From contig MTEI01000003.1 of assembly GCA_002083775.1 (NCBI GenBank), positions 186,001 to 250,000 on the forward strand: a stretch of DNA of 64,000 bases, in the 5' to 3' direction. The stretch's first letter is position 1; each line of letters begins with the position of its first letter. A program made the translations under genes and the position numbers. This DNA is from Rhodoferax ferrireducens. GTDB lineage: Bacteria > Pseudomonadota > Gammaproteobacteria > Burkholderiales > Burkholderiaceae_C. Of this stretch, positions 17,473 to 25,374 are shown piece after piece. The notes under the pieces were generated by a model. The model was not told the origin of the DNA. It did no database searches and saw only the letters and a program-made list of their open reading frames with translations.

Positions 17473-17937
17473 TCAGGTGCGCTCAATCTTCCACGCCAGC
17501 GCCACCGAGGTGGTGGTTTTCACCACCCCCTCCAGGTTGCGAATCTCGTCGAGCAGGCTGTTGAGCCGCACCGCCGACTCAGCGCGCAGCAGCAGCACGT
17601 AGTCAAACTCGCCGCTGACGGCGCAGAGCTGGCGCACCTCGGGCATGCGCTGCAGCCGCTCCTCGATGCCGCGCCCGGCTTTGGGCTGCACCGTCAGCCC
17701 GACAAACGCCTGCAGCCCCTGGTTGAGCATGTCTTGCGCCAGGCGCACGGTGTAGCCGGCAATCACGCCCTCGCGCTCCAGGCGGCTCAGGCGCGACAGC
17801 ACCGTGGTGCGTGCCGTGCCCAGCTTGCGCGCCAACTCTGCCGCAGACGCGCGGGCGTTGACCTGCAGCAGCGCCAGCAGTTCGCGGTCCAACGCGTCGC
17901 GCAGCGCGGGAGGTGGGGGCAGTGGGGTGGGTGACAT
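17473..17937 (-). CDS. Lrp/AsnC family transcriptional regulator (candidate regulator of the lysine genes)
   Basis: A 154-residue Lrp/AsnC regulator: helix-turn-helix ALDRELLALLQVNARASAAE...ARTTVLSRLSRLEREGVIAGY, then a RAM domain with VRQLCAVSGEFDYVLLLRA, the usual effector-pocket region. It is divergent from the predicted lysine 6-dehydrogenase/aminoadipate-semialdehyde dehydrogenase pair, the standard arrangement for a local Lrp-type activator or repressor. Lysine or a pathway intermediate is the obvious candidate effector; this is inference. The gene has its own terminator downstream. Confidence 0.9.
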   Translation of the reverse strand: MSPTPLPPPPALRDALDRELLALLQVNARASAAELARKLGTARTTVLSRLSRLEREGVIAGYTVRLAQDMLNQGLQAFVGLTVQPKAGRGIEERLQRMPEVRQLCAVSGEFDYVLLLRAESAVRLNSLLDEIRNLEGVVKTTTSVALAWKIERT

Positions 17938-17975
17938 GGGTGCGTGGTATTGGCGTTATGACTTGTTCATCATCA

Positions 17976-18007
17976 TTTTGACATTTCAAACCATGATTTC
18001 GTCAAAA
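17976..18007. promoter_or_regulatory. Candidate operator: TTTTGAC..GTCAAAA dyad
   Basis: In the 138-base divergent region, arms TTTTGAC (17976-17982) and GTCAAAA (18001-18007) are perfect inverted repeats with 18 bases between them. The spacing and location suit binding by the divergently encoded Lrp-type regulator. Not verified. Confidence 0.45.
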
Positions 18008-18075
18008 CAGCTGGCCTTTCTGACACGACTCGCCTCTAAACTCACGTTCATCTTCAAGTTTTTCAGGAGAAAGTC

Positions 18076-19170
18076 ATGCGTGTTGTTTTAATGGGTGCGG
18101 GTCACGTGGGTCAAACCATCGCTGCGTGGTTGTCGAAAAGTGGTGACTACCAGGTCAAGGTGGTCGATTGCAGCGTGGTGGCGCTGAAAAGCCTGGCGCA
18201 CCTGCCGCTGGAAACCGCGTTGATCGACACCTCGGATGTGGCCGAATTGCGCGCCTGCATGACCGGTTTTGATGCGGTCATCAACGCTTTGCCCTACCAC
18301 CTGGCCCTCACGGTAGCCACTCAGGCCAAGGCCGCAGGCTGCCACTACTTTGACCTGACCGAAGACGTGGCTGCCACACGCGGCATCATGGCCTTGGCTG
18401 CGGGCGCCCAAACCGCCTTCATGCCGCAATGCGGTCTGGCACCTGGCTTCATCGGCATCGTGGCGCACCACATGACCAAGAAGTTCACCGATTTGCACGA
18501 GGTCAAAATGCGCGTCGGTGCGCTGCCGGCGTTCCCCACCAACTCGCTCAAGTACAACCTGACCTGGAGCGTGGACGGCCTAATCAACGAGTATTGCCAC
18601 CCGTGTGAAGCCATCCGCAATGGCCAGGTGATCGAGGTGCTGCCGCTCGAAGGCATGGAGCATTTCAGTCTGGACGGCACCGAATACGAAGCCTTCAACA
18701 CCAGCGGTGGTCTGGGCACGCTGTGTGACACGCTCAAGGGCAAAGTGCAGACGCTGGACTACAAAACCGTGCGTTACCCCGGCCACGGCGCCATCATGAA
18801 AATGCTGCTGCAAGAGCTGGGCATGCAGCACGACCCCGACACGCTCAAAGCCATTCTTCGCAAATCCATCCCGCTGACCATGCAGGACGTGGTGCTGGTG
18901 TTTGTCACCGTCAGCGGCGAGTGCGACGGCAAGTTCATGCAGGAAGTGTTTGCGCGCAAGATCTTTGCCGACCGCAGTGAAACCAACCCGCTGAGCGCCA
19001 TCCAGATCACCACCGCGGCCGCCATTTGCGCCGCCGTGGATTTGTTCCGCGAAGGAAAATTGCCACAGCACGGCTTCATCAAACAAGAACAAGTCAGCTT
19101 GCCAGACCTGCTGGCCAACCGCTTTGGCAGCGCTTACCAGCAGTCGCGCCAGGTGGAGTCGATTGGTTAG
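18076..19170 (+). CDS. Saccharopine-dehydrogenase-family protein, probable L-lysine 6-dehydrogenase
   Basis: A 364-residue member of the saccharopine dehydrogenase superfamily with an N-terminal Rossmann motif (VVLMGAGHVGQTIAAWLSK). The length and layout (MPQCGLAPGFIGIVAHHM; YEAFNTSGGLGTLCDTL; LDYKTVRYPGHG) resemble lysine 6-dehydrogenases, which oxidatively deaminate lysine to aminoadipate semialdehyde/piperideine-6-carboxylate, more than true saccharopine dehydrogenases. The next gene encodes an enzyme for exactly that product, and an Lrp regulator is divergent. AGGAG precedes the start. The family is certain; the substrate is inferred. Confidence 0.83.
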   Translation: MRVVLMGAGHVGQTIAAWLSKSGDYQVKVVDCSVVALKSLAHLPLETALIDTSDVAELRACMTGFDAVINALPYHLALTVATQAKAAGCHYFDLTEDVAATRGIMALAAGAQTAFMPQCGLAPGFIGIVAHHMTKKFTDLHEVKMRVGALPAFPTNSLKYNLTWSVDGLINEYCHPCEAIRNGQVIEVLPLEGMEHFSLDGTEYEAFNTSGGLGTLCDTLKGKVQTLDYKTVRYPGHGAIMKMLLQELGMQHDPDTLKAILRKSIPLTMQDVVLVFVTVSGECDGKFMQEVFARKIFADRSETNPLSAIQITTAAAICAAVDLFREGKLPQHGFIKQEQVSLPDLLANRFGSAYQQSRQVESIG

Positions 19171-19177
19171 TATCAAG

Positions 19178-19227
19178 CAAAACACGCTGTAGCCCTTGTC
19201 AATAAAGGGCTGATAGCCATCTTTTCA
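19178..19227 (-). repeat. R1 dispersed repeat between the lysine genes
   Basis: CTGTAGCCCTTGTCAATAAA then GGGCTGATAGCCATCTTTT: a reverse R1 copy with its stem, lying between the dehydrogenase stop and the ribosome-binding site of the next gene. Confidence 0.85.
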
Positions 19228-19236
19228 GGAGCACGC

Positions 19237-20748
19237 ATGCACACCTCTCTCCCCGCATGGATGGCCTCACTGGGTGTCGCCCCCGAAGTACTGGAGGGCG
19301 GAGACCTGCCCACCCTGTCGCCTATCGATGGCCAAGTGCTGGCGCAGGTTCGCGGCGCACCCGTCGCTGATGTCGCCACCGCTACCGAGCGCGCCCACGC
19401 GGCTTTCTTGCGCTGGCGCAGCGTGCCCGCGCCGCAGCGTGGTGAACTGGTGCGGCTGCTGGGTGAGGAATTGCGTGCCCACAAACAGGCGCTGGGTGAA
19501 CTGGTGACGCTGGAGGTGGGCAAAGTGTCATCGGAAGGCATGGGCGAGGTGCAGGAGATGATCGACATCTGCGACTTTGCCGTGGGCCTGTCGCGCCAGT
19601 TGCATGGCCTGACCATTGCCAGCGAACGCCCCGGCCACCGCATGATGGAAACCTGGCACCCGCTGGGCGTGGTGGGCGTCATCACCGCGTTCAACTTCCC
19701 CGTGGCGGTATGGGCCTGGAACGCGGCGCTGGCGCTGGCCTGCGGCGACGCGGTGATCTGGAAACCATCAGAAAAAGCGCCGCTGTGCGCGCTGGCGGTG
19801 CAGGCGCTGTTTGAGCGCGCTGCCCAGCGTTTTGGCCAACCGGAACTCACCCGCGACCTGAGCCAGGTGCTGCTGGGCCACGCCGATGTGGGCCAGGCCC
19901 TGGTGGACCACCCCAAGGTGGCGCTGGTGTCCGCCACCGGCAGCACGCGCATGGGCCGGGTGGTGGGCGAAAGTGTGGCCTCGCGCTTTGGCCGCTGCCT
20001 GCTGGAGCTGGGCGGCAACAACGCCATCATCGTCGCCCCCAGTGCGGATCTGGACATGGCGGTGCGCGCGGTGGCCTTTGCCGCCGCCGGCACGGCCGGC
20101 CAGCGTTGCACCAGTGCGCGGCGCCTCATCGTGCATGAAAGCGTTTATGACGAACTGGTCGGCCGCCTGAAAAAAGCCTATGCCAGCTTCACCATCGGCG
20201 CGCCCAACGCGCCAGGTACGCTGCTCGGCCCGCTGATCGACCAGGCCGCGTTTGACGCCATGCAACTCGCGCTGGCCCAGGCCCGCCATCAGGGCGGTTT
20301 GGTCACCGGTGGCGAGCGGGTGCTGCAAGATCGGTATCCGCACGCCTTTTACGTCCAGGCCGCGCTGGTGGAGATGCCCGCGCAGAGCGGTGTGGTGCGG
20401 CATGAAACCTTTGCGCCCATCCTCTACATCCTGAAATACCAGACGCTGGCCGAGGCGATTGCGCTCAACAACGACGTGCCGCAGGGCCTGTCGTCGAGCA
20501 TCTTCACCACCGATCTGCGCGAGGCCGAAGCCTTCATGTCGGCCAGCGGCTCAGACTGCGGCATCGCCAACGTGAACATCGGCACCTCGGGTGCCGAAAT
20601 TGGTGGTGCCTTTGGCGGCGAGAAAGAAACCGGTGGCGGCCGCGAGTCTGGCTCGGACGCCTGGAAGGCCTACATGCGCCGCGCCACCAACACCATCAAC
20701 TACTCCAGCGCCCTGCCGCTGGCGCAGGGGGTGCGGTTTGAGATTTGA
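19237..20748 (+). CDS. amaB: ALDH7-type aldehyde dehydrogenase, probable L-2-aminoadipate-semialdehyde dehydrogenase
   Basis: A 503-residue aldehyde dehydrogenase of the ALDH7/antiquitin type, which oxidises aminoadipate semialdehyde to 2-aminoadipate with NAD+. Signatures are EMIDICDFAVGLSRQLHGLT, TAFNFPVAVWAWN, ATGSTRMGR, LELGGNNAIIV (general base Glu) and AGQRCTSARRLIVHE with catalytic Cys291. The ALDH7 signature SRQLHGLTIASERPGHRMME is nearly diagnostic for this group. It starts at ATG 19237 after AGGAG and follows the predicted lysine 6-dehydrogenase in one transcription unit. The symbol follows the Pseudomonas amaB precedent and is tentative. Confidence 0.85.
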   Translation: MHTSLPAWMASLGVAPEVLEGGDLPTLSPIDGQVLAQVRGAPVADVATATERAHAAFLRWRSVPAPQRGELVRLLGEELRAHKQALGELVTLEVGKVSSEGMGEVQEMIDICDFAVGLSRQLHGLTIASERPGHRMMETWHPLGVVGVITAFNFPVAVWAWNAALALACGDAVIWKPSEKAPLCALAVQALFERAAQRFGQPELTRDLSQVLLGHADVGQALVDHPKVALVSATGSTRMGRVVGESVASRFGRCLLELGGNNAIIVAPSADLDMAVRAVAFAAAGTAGQRCTSARRLIVHESVYDELVGRLKKAYASFTIGAPNAPGTLLGPLIDQAAFDAMQLALAQARHQGGLVTGGERVLQDRYPHAFYVQAALVEMPAQSGVVRHETFAPILYILKYQTLAEAIALNNDVPQGLSSSIFTTDLREAEAFMSASGSDCGIANVNIGTSGAEIGGAFGGEKETGGGRESGSDAWKAYMRRATNTINYSSALPLAQGVRFEI

Positions 20749-21123
20749 CAAGCTGGGGTGAGCGCAGCCCGGCTAAACGGCGTGCCGCGCAGAGGTTGAG
20801 CATCAAATATGGCTTTACCCCTTTTGAGATAAGGGCTGACAGCTATGAAAAAAAATAGCTTTCGAAAGCAATGGGTGTGGTGGCTGCCAGGCGGGCGGCG
20901 GGATTGTCGTTCTCCGGCTTGCTCGCGGGTGAAGGTGTCGGTCAGCCTGGCGCTCAGGTGTCGCAACTGGTTTGGTTCTCAGGCTGTCACGCCACGCGAA
21001 TGAGGCCTGCGCCCGACAACCCCACCACCCGCCTTCAACATGTTTGGATGCGGTGTTGGGTGTCAGGTTCAGGCTGCAATCCGACACCGAAACTTCCAGT
21101 CTGCGGTCAGTCAACGATTGAGC
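20749..21123. other. Gene-poor gap with one R1 repeat
   Basis: Apart from the R1 copy at 20803-20866 I see no gene or RNA here. Small open frames on both strands have no recognisable protein features. Confidence 0.6.
20803..20866 (-). repeat. R1 dispersed repeat
   Basis: ATCAAATATGGCTTTACCCC, TTTTGAGATAAGGGCTGACA and GCTATGAAAAAAAATAGC: a reverse R1 copy with partly decayed left stem, downstream of the aldehyde dehydrogenase. Confidence 0.8.
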
Positions 21124-21891
21124 TCAGCCACCGCCGAAGGCGGTCGGCGGGAACGAAGGGTTAGTCATCACGTCGCCGTCGGCAGCGAGTTTGCTCTGTT
21201 TATCCAGTTTCTTCAGGCGAGCGATGTCGCGATCGTTGCGCTTCTTGTGTTCGAACATGGCCTTGTAGATTGCAACGCTGTCATTGACTTCCGCCACGCT
21301 CCTGGACTCGATTGCAGCGAAGTCCTTCGCCTCGTAGTGTTGCCACACTGACTTTCCGGACTCCATCGTCTTCCCGTCAAGGTACTTCTGGTATAGGTGC
21401 GACTTCGTCTTCGGGTATGCGAAATATGACTGATTAAAGGAGAACTGGCAATAAGTTGCCGTCGAAAGATCGATCTGCCTGCAGCCACATAGCAGGTCGT
21501 AGATGCGTGCCGGTGATTCGAGTTGATGGGCGGTCATCTTCGCCAGCAGAGCTGGCACGTCACTGTGTGAGATACCAATTCCGCACAGCATCAGTGAGCC
21601 AAGCTGGCCACGGCTTTCAATAGGGTTCCACTCGTGCTTGAGCAAGCGAAGAACTTCTTGGAGGACACCCTTCTCTGACCCGCTGCGCCATTCCCATATT
21701 TTTCGGGCTTGCTCGATCTTGTCGAGCATTGGGAAATATGTTTGAAACGTGCCACCGAGAATTTTGTGACCGTGCAAGACTGGCGAGAAAGTCATCCCAC
21801 CTGGAGTCTTCCGTTCCCGGGAATCTTCGGGAACGTAATACTCAAGGTCAAAGAAGACAATCTTTGTCTTGTCTGGGAAGTGACGGAGCAT
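21124..21891 (-). CDS. Uncharacterised protein with a possible RNase H-like 3'-5' exonuclease fold
   Basis: A 255-residue protein that I cannot assign to a named family. It begins IVFFDLEYYVPEDS, which resembles the DxE motif I of DEDD exonucleases (Asp15, Glu17). CGIGISHSDVPAL (Asp111) could be motif II, and SVAEVNDSVAIYKAM (Asp204) fits the C-terminal acidic helix of motif III. No signal peptide or membrane segment is seen. It is isolated between the lysine genes and the rhodanese lipoprotein, with long gaps either side, so it is probably accessory. Nuclease function is a hypothesis from motif spacing only. Confidence 0.7.
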   Translation of the reverse strand: MLRHFPDKTKIVFFDLEYYVPEDSRERKTPGGMTFSPVLHGHKILGGTFQTYFPMLDKIEQARKIWEWRSGSEKGVLQEVLRLLKHEWNPIESRGQLGSLMLCGIGISHSDVPALLAKMTAHQLESPARIYDLLCGCRQIDLSTATYCQFSFNQSYFAYPKTKSHLYQKYLDGKTMESGKSVWQHYEAKDFAAIESRSVAEVNDSVAIYKAMFEHKKRNDRDIARLKKLDKQSKLAADGDVMTNPSFPPTAFGGG

Positions 21892-22187
21892 ATGTGTGAT
21901 GGCTAACTCAATATAGGGAGACAGTACCCTGCCTCCCCAGCATGGCGATTATCTCCCCAGCATCGGATTAGAAAAGCTCCTGAGAACCGCTTGAAATAAG
22001 GGTCTTCGAAGGCTTTCGATCAACATCAAGGGGCGTAAAAGTTCCAGAAATACCAGCACACCGATTTTTTGTGTCGACTCGGCTACTGGGGCAGTTGCTG
22101 AATATCAAACAGGTTGCCGCCCAAACCACATCGCCCACCCCACCCGCCACCCTTTATGCTTCACACTTTTCAAGACAAAAATCCAAC

Positions 22188-22589
22188 ATGGCTTTCCTGA
22201 ACGCTTTCAAATCCCTGGTCACCGTGACCGTGTTATCCCTCACCCTGGCCGCCTGCAGCAAAGTCCCTGGCGTCGACGTTACGCAAGGCGCGGCCATGCA
22301 AAACCAGGGCGCGCTGATGATTGACGTGCGTGAACCCGGCGAATACGCTGCCGGTCACGCGCCCGGCACCCAGTTGATTCCGCTGGGCCAGCTGGAGCGC
22401 CGCATCTCAGAGCTGGCGGCGCACAAAGACAAACCGGTGGTGCTGATCTGCCGCAGTGGCAACCGCTCGGGCCAGGCGCAAGAGATTTTGGCCAAAGCCG
22501 GTTTCACCCAAGCCCTCAATGTGGAGGGCGGCATGAACGCCTGGGCCAAGGCTGGGTTGCCGGTGCTCACCGGTCTGGCATTGAGGTAA
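22188..22589 (+). CDS. Rhodanese-domain lipoprotein
   Basis: A 133-residue protein: signal peptide with lipobox LAAC (lipidated Cys23), then a single rhodanese domain with the active loop ICRSGNRSGQA, whose Cys would carry the persulfide. The C-terminal GGMNAWAKAGLP is the normal rhodanese ending. It would be membrane-anchored on the periplasmic side and could handle sulfane sulfur or act as a thiol-linked carrier. The start is the ATG at 22188 (an open extension to 22071 would bury the signal peptide). It is followed 22 bases later by the GMC oxidoreductase on the same strand. Confidence 0.88.
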   Translation: MAFLNAFKSLVTVTVLSLTLAACSKVPGVDVTQGAAMQNQGALMIDVREPGEYAAGHAPGTQLIPLGQLERRISELAAHKDKPVVLICRSGNRSGQAQEILAKAGFTQALNVEGGMNAWAKAGLPVLTGLALR

Positions 22590-22611
22590 CACAACACAGG
22601 AAAGGTAGCGT

Positions 22612-24312
22612 ATGCCCACAGACTTCGACTTCATCATCGTCGGCGCCGGCACCGCGGGCTGCCTGCTGGCCAACCGCCTGAGCGCCGACCCATCCAAACG
22701 TGTGCTGCTCATCGAAGCGGGTCGAGCGGACGACTACCACTGGATCCACATCCCGGTAGGCTACCTGTATTGCATTGGCAACCCACGCACCGACTGGCTC
22801 TACAAGACCGAGCCCGACGCCGGCTTGAATGGCCGCACCCTGCGCTACCCGCGCGGCAAAACGCTGGGCGGCTGCAGCAGCATCAACGGCATGATCTACA
22901 TGCGCGGCCAGGCACGTGACTATGACGCCTGGGCGCAGCGCACGGGCGACGATGCCTGGCGTTGGGACAACTGCCTGGCAGACTTCAAGCAGCATGAAAA
23001 CTACTACAAGCTCGATAGCTATCAGCCCAATCAGGATAAGGGCCAGAGGCCCAAAATGCTTGAAGAAATGGCACGCTACCACGGCAACGGTGGTGAGTGG
23101 CGGGTAGAGAAACAGCGCCTGCGCTGGGACATTCTGGATGCCTTTGCCCAAGCCGCGCAGCAAGCCGGCATTCCCGCCACCGACGACTTCAACCAGGGCA
23201 ACAACGAAGGTGTGGGCTACTTTGAGGTGAACCAGAAAAGTGGCTGGCGCTGGAACACTGCCAAAGCCTTTTTGCGCCCGGTGTGCACCAGTCGCCCCAA
23301 CTTCACACTCTGGACGCAAGCCCAGGTCGCCAAACTGATGATTGACAAACTGCCAGATGGCCGCTTGCGCTGCAGTGGCGTGGAAGTCGTCAAAGATGGC
23401 CAGAAGGTCGCGGCAAAGGCCGCGGGCGAAGTGATTTTGAGCGCGGGCAGCATCGGCTCGCCGCAGATTTTGCAGCTCTCGGGCATCGGCCCGGCGGCTT
23501 TGCTGCAAAAACACGGCATTGCGGTGCAACACGACGCACCCGGCGTGGGCAGTAATTTGCAAGACCACCTGCAGATTCGCACCGTGTTCAAGGTGCAGGG
23601 CGTGACCACCCTCAACACGCAGGCCAATTCGCTGTGGGGCAAGGCTGCGATTGGGCTGGAATACGCGCTCAAACGCAGTGGCCCGATGAGCATGGCCCCG
23701 AGTCAGCTCGGTGCCTTCACCCGCAGTGACCCTGGCCAGCCCTACCCGAACATCGAGTACCACGTGCAGCCACTGAGCCTGGAGGCGTTTGGTGAGCCGT
23801 TGCACCCCTTTGCCGCATTCACCGCCAGCGTGTGTAATCTGAACCCGACCAGCCGCGGCAGCGTCCAGATCACCTCGCCAAACTTTGAAAAAGCCCCGGC
23901 GATTGCGCCCAACTACCTCAGCACGCCCGAAGACCGCCGGGTGGCCGCCGATTCGCTGCGCCTGACCCGCACCATCGTGGCGCAACCGGCGCTGGCCGCA
24001 TACCGCCCACAAGAGTTCAAACCCGGCGTGCAATACCAGAGTGACGATGAACTGGCCAAGTTGGCCGGTGACATTGCCACCACCATCTTCCACCCGGTCG
24101 GCACCACGCAGATGGGCCGCGATGGCGACCCGCTGGCGGTACTCGACACGCGCCTGCGCGTGCGCGGCCCCGGTGGCTTGATCGCCGGGCTGCGTGTGGT
24201 GGATGCCGGGGTGATGCCACTCATCACCAGCGGCAACACCAACTCGCCCACGCTGATGCTGGCCGAGAAAGCGGCGCGCTGGATCCTGGCCGAGGCCAGC
24301 GCCCCAGCGTGA
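22612..24312 (+). CDS. GMC-family FAD-dependent oxidoreductase (choline/alcohol dehydrogenase-like)
   Basis: A 566-residue GMC oxidoreductase. FAD-binding motif FIIVGAGTAGCLLANRLS is at the N-terminus, followed by the GMC signatures GKTLGGCSSINGMIYMRGQ and GSIGSPQILQLSGIGP. The C-terminal catalytic region IFHPVGTTQMG carries the active-site His, and TSGNTNSPTLMLAEKAA follows. The substrate, an alcohol or choline-like compound, cannot be read from sequence. At residues ~139-157 an R1 repeat encodes LDSYQPNQDKGQRPKM, which is inserted relative to typical relatives that run directly from a short HE-x-Y segment into HGxGGEWRV. It is likely co-transcribed with the rhodanese gene. Confidence 0.92.
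   Translation: MPTDFDFIIVGAGTAGCLLANRLSADPSKRVLLIEAGRADDYHWIHIPVGYLYCIGNPRTDWLYKTEPDAGLNGRTLRYPRGKTLGGCSSINGMIYMRGQARDYDAWAQRTGDDAWRWDNCLADFKQHENYYKLDSYQPNQDKGQRPKMLEEMARYHGNGGEWRVEKQRLRWDILDAFAQAAQQAGIPATDDFNQGNNEGVGYFEVNQKSGWRWNTAKAFLRPVCTSRPNFTLWTQAQVAKLMIDKLPDGRLRCSGVEVVKDGQKVAAKAAGEVILSAGSIGSPQILQLSGIGPAALLQKHGIAVQHDAPGVGSNLQDHLQIRTVFKVQGVTTLNTQANSLWGKAAIGLEYALKRSGPMSMAPSQLGAFTRSDPGQPYPNIEYHVQPLSLEAFGEPLHPFAAFTASVCNLNPTSRGSVQITSPNFEKAPAIAPNYLSTPEDRRVAADSLRLTRTIVAQPALAAYRPQEFKPGVQYQSDDELAKLAGDIATTIFHPVGTTQMGRDGDPLAVLDTRLRVRGPGGLIAGLRVVDAGVMPLITSGNTNSPTLMLAEKAARWILAEASAPA
23005..23064 (+). repeat. R1 dispersed repeat inside the GMC oxidoreductase gene
   Basis: CTCGATAGCTATCAGCCCAA, TCAGGATAAGGGCCAGAGGC and CCAAAATGCTT: a forward R1 copy. 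It is read AAG-GGC-CAG; the consensus would give TAG at this codon, so the frame is open because of a T-to-C difference. Confidence 0.85.
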
Positions 24313-24481
24313 CCAGGGTATGACAGACGCTGGCCACCAAGGGTAAACACGACAAGGGTATGTCCCGATGGTTCAGCCGGGGTCGGGCGCGTACAGTTGA
24401 CCCCATCACCCGGGCGCTACGCCCACAGATGGTGAGAGGCCCCTGGAGACAGACCCATAGCGGGCACTCATAACAATAGAC

Positions 24482-24509
24482 AAGGCACCGGCGAACCCGG
24501 TGCCTTTTT
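24482..24509 (+). terminator. Rho-independent terminator
   Basis: GGCACCGG and CCGGTGCC form a perfect 8-bp stem around a 5-base loop (CGAAC), extended by flanking A and T pairs and followed by TTTTTC. Confidence 0.9.
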
Positions 24510-24513
24510 CAAT

Positions 24514-24574
24514 TTATATGCCAAATATGCCTCTAGCCCTTATCCATAAAGGGTAAGTAGCTATAAATAGTGAA
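24514..24574 (-). repeat. R1 dispersed repeat
   Basis: ATATGCCAAATATGCCTCTA, GCCCTTATCCATAAAGGGTA and AGTAGCTATAAATAG: a near-consensus reverse R1 copy, directly after the terminator. Confidence 0.9.
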
Positions 24575-24609
24575 GTAGTCGTGGGGCTGTTCGATGCGAC
24601 AATGCGCGC

Positions 24610-25368
24610 ATGGATTTTGTCGTTGTCTCGCTCGCCAGCCTGTTTGCCGGGTTTGTTGATGCCATTGTGGGCGGCGGCGGGCTGATTCTGGTGCCCGCGC
24701 TGTTTGCCACCTTTCCCACCGCCCACCCGGCCACGCTGTTTGGCACCAACAAGGGCGCGTCCATCTGGGGCACCGGCATGGCCACCTGGCAATACAGCCG
24801 CAAGGTGCAGATGCGCTGGTCGGCGCTGTGGCCGGCTGCGCTGGCTGGGCTGCTGGCCTCGTTTGCCGGGGCCTGGCTGGTCACCGTGATCTCGCCGGAT
24901 TTTTTGCGCCGGGCGCTGCCGTTTGTGTTGTTGGTGGTGCTGCTGTACACGCTGAGCAAAAAAGAGCTGGGGCGCACGCATACACCGCATTTCTCCGGAG
25001 GGCAAGAGCAACTGCTGGCCGCTGCCATTGGCGGGCTGACCGGGTTTTACGACGGCTTTTTTGGCCCTGGCACCGGCAGTTTTCTGGTGTTTTTGTTTGT
25101 GCGGGTGCTGGGGTATGACTTTTTGAGCGCCTCGGCCGCGGCCAAACTGGTCAACACCGCCACCAACTTATCGGCGCTGGCCCTGTTTGTGGCCAAGGGG
25201 CACATCTGGTGGCACTTTGTGCTGGTGATGGCCATTGCCAACGTGGTGGGCAGTTTGCTGGGCACACGCCTGGCGCTCAAACATGGCACCGGCTTTGTCC
25301 GCGTGGTGTTTATTCTGGTGGTGACTGCTCTCATTTTGAAGACAGGTTATGACGCTTTTTGGCGCTAA
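24610..25368 (+). CDS. TSUP (TauE/SafE) family membrane exporter
   Basis: A 252-residue inner-membrane protein of the TauE/SafE family, with about eight hydrophobic helices in two repeated halves. The half-repeat signatures FAGFVDAIVGGGGLILVPAL and GGLTGFYDGFFGPGTGSFL are both present. Members move sulfite, sulfoacetate or other anions; the substrate cannot be read here. The diguanylate cyclase follows after 6 bases on the same strand. The rhodanese lipoprotein 2 kb upstream hints at sulfur compounds but is a separate transcription unit. Confidence 0.88.
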   Translation: MDFVVVSLASLFAGFVDAIVGGGGLILVPALFATFPTAHPATLFGTNKGASIWGTGMATWQYSRKVQMRWSALWPAALAGLLASFAGAWLVTVISPDFLRRALPFVLLVVLLYTLSKKELGRTHTPHFSGGQEQLLAAAIGGLTGFYDGFFGPGTGSFLVFLFVRVLGYDFLSASAAAKLVNTATNLSALALFVAKGHIWWHFVLVMAIANVVGSLLGTRLALKHGTGFVRVVFILVVTALILKTGYDAFWR

Positions 25369-25374
25369 CTGGGT

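Larger units (their letters stand above)
24313..24609. other. 297-base intergenic region with a strong terminator and an R1 repeat
   Basis: The region holds about 170 bases of unassigned sequence after the GMC stop, then a terminator (24482-24509), then an R1 repeat (24514-24574), before the TSUP exporter start. No open frame of interest is seen. The distance from stop to terminator leaves room for a small RNA, but nothing in the sequence proves one. Confidence 0.6.

Noticed and set aside
20815..21114. 99-residue minus-strand frame in the gap after the aldehyde dehydrogenase
   Set aside because: It partly consists of an R1 repeat and shows no domain features.
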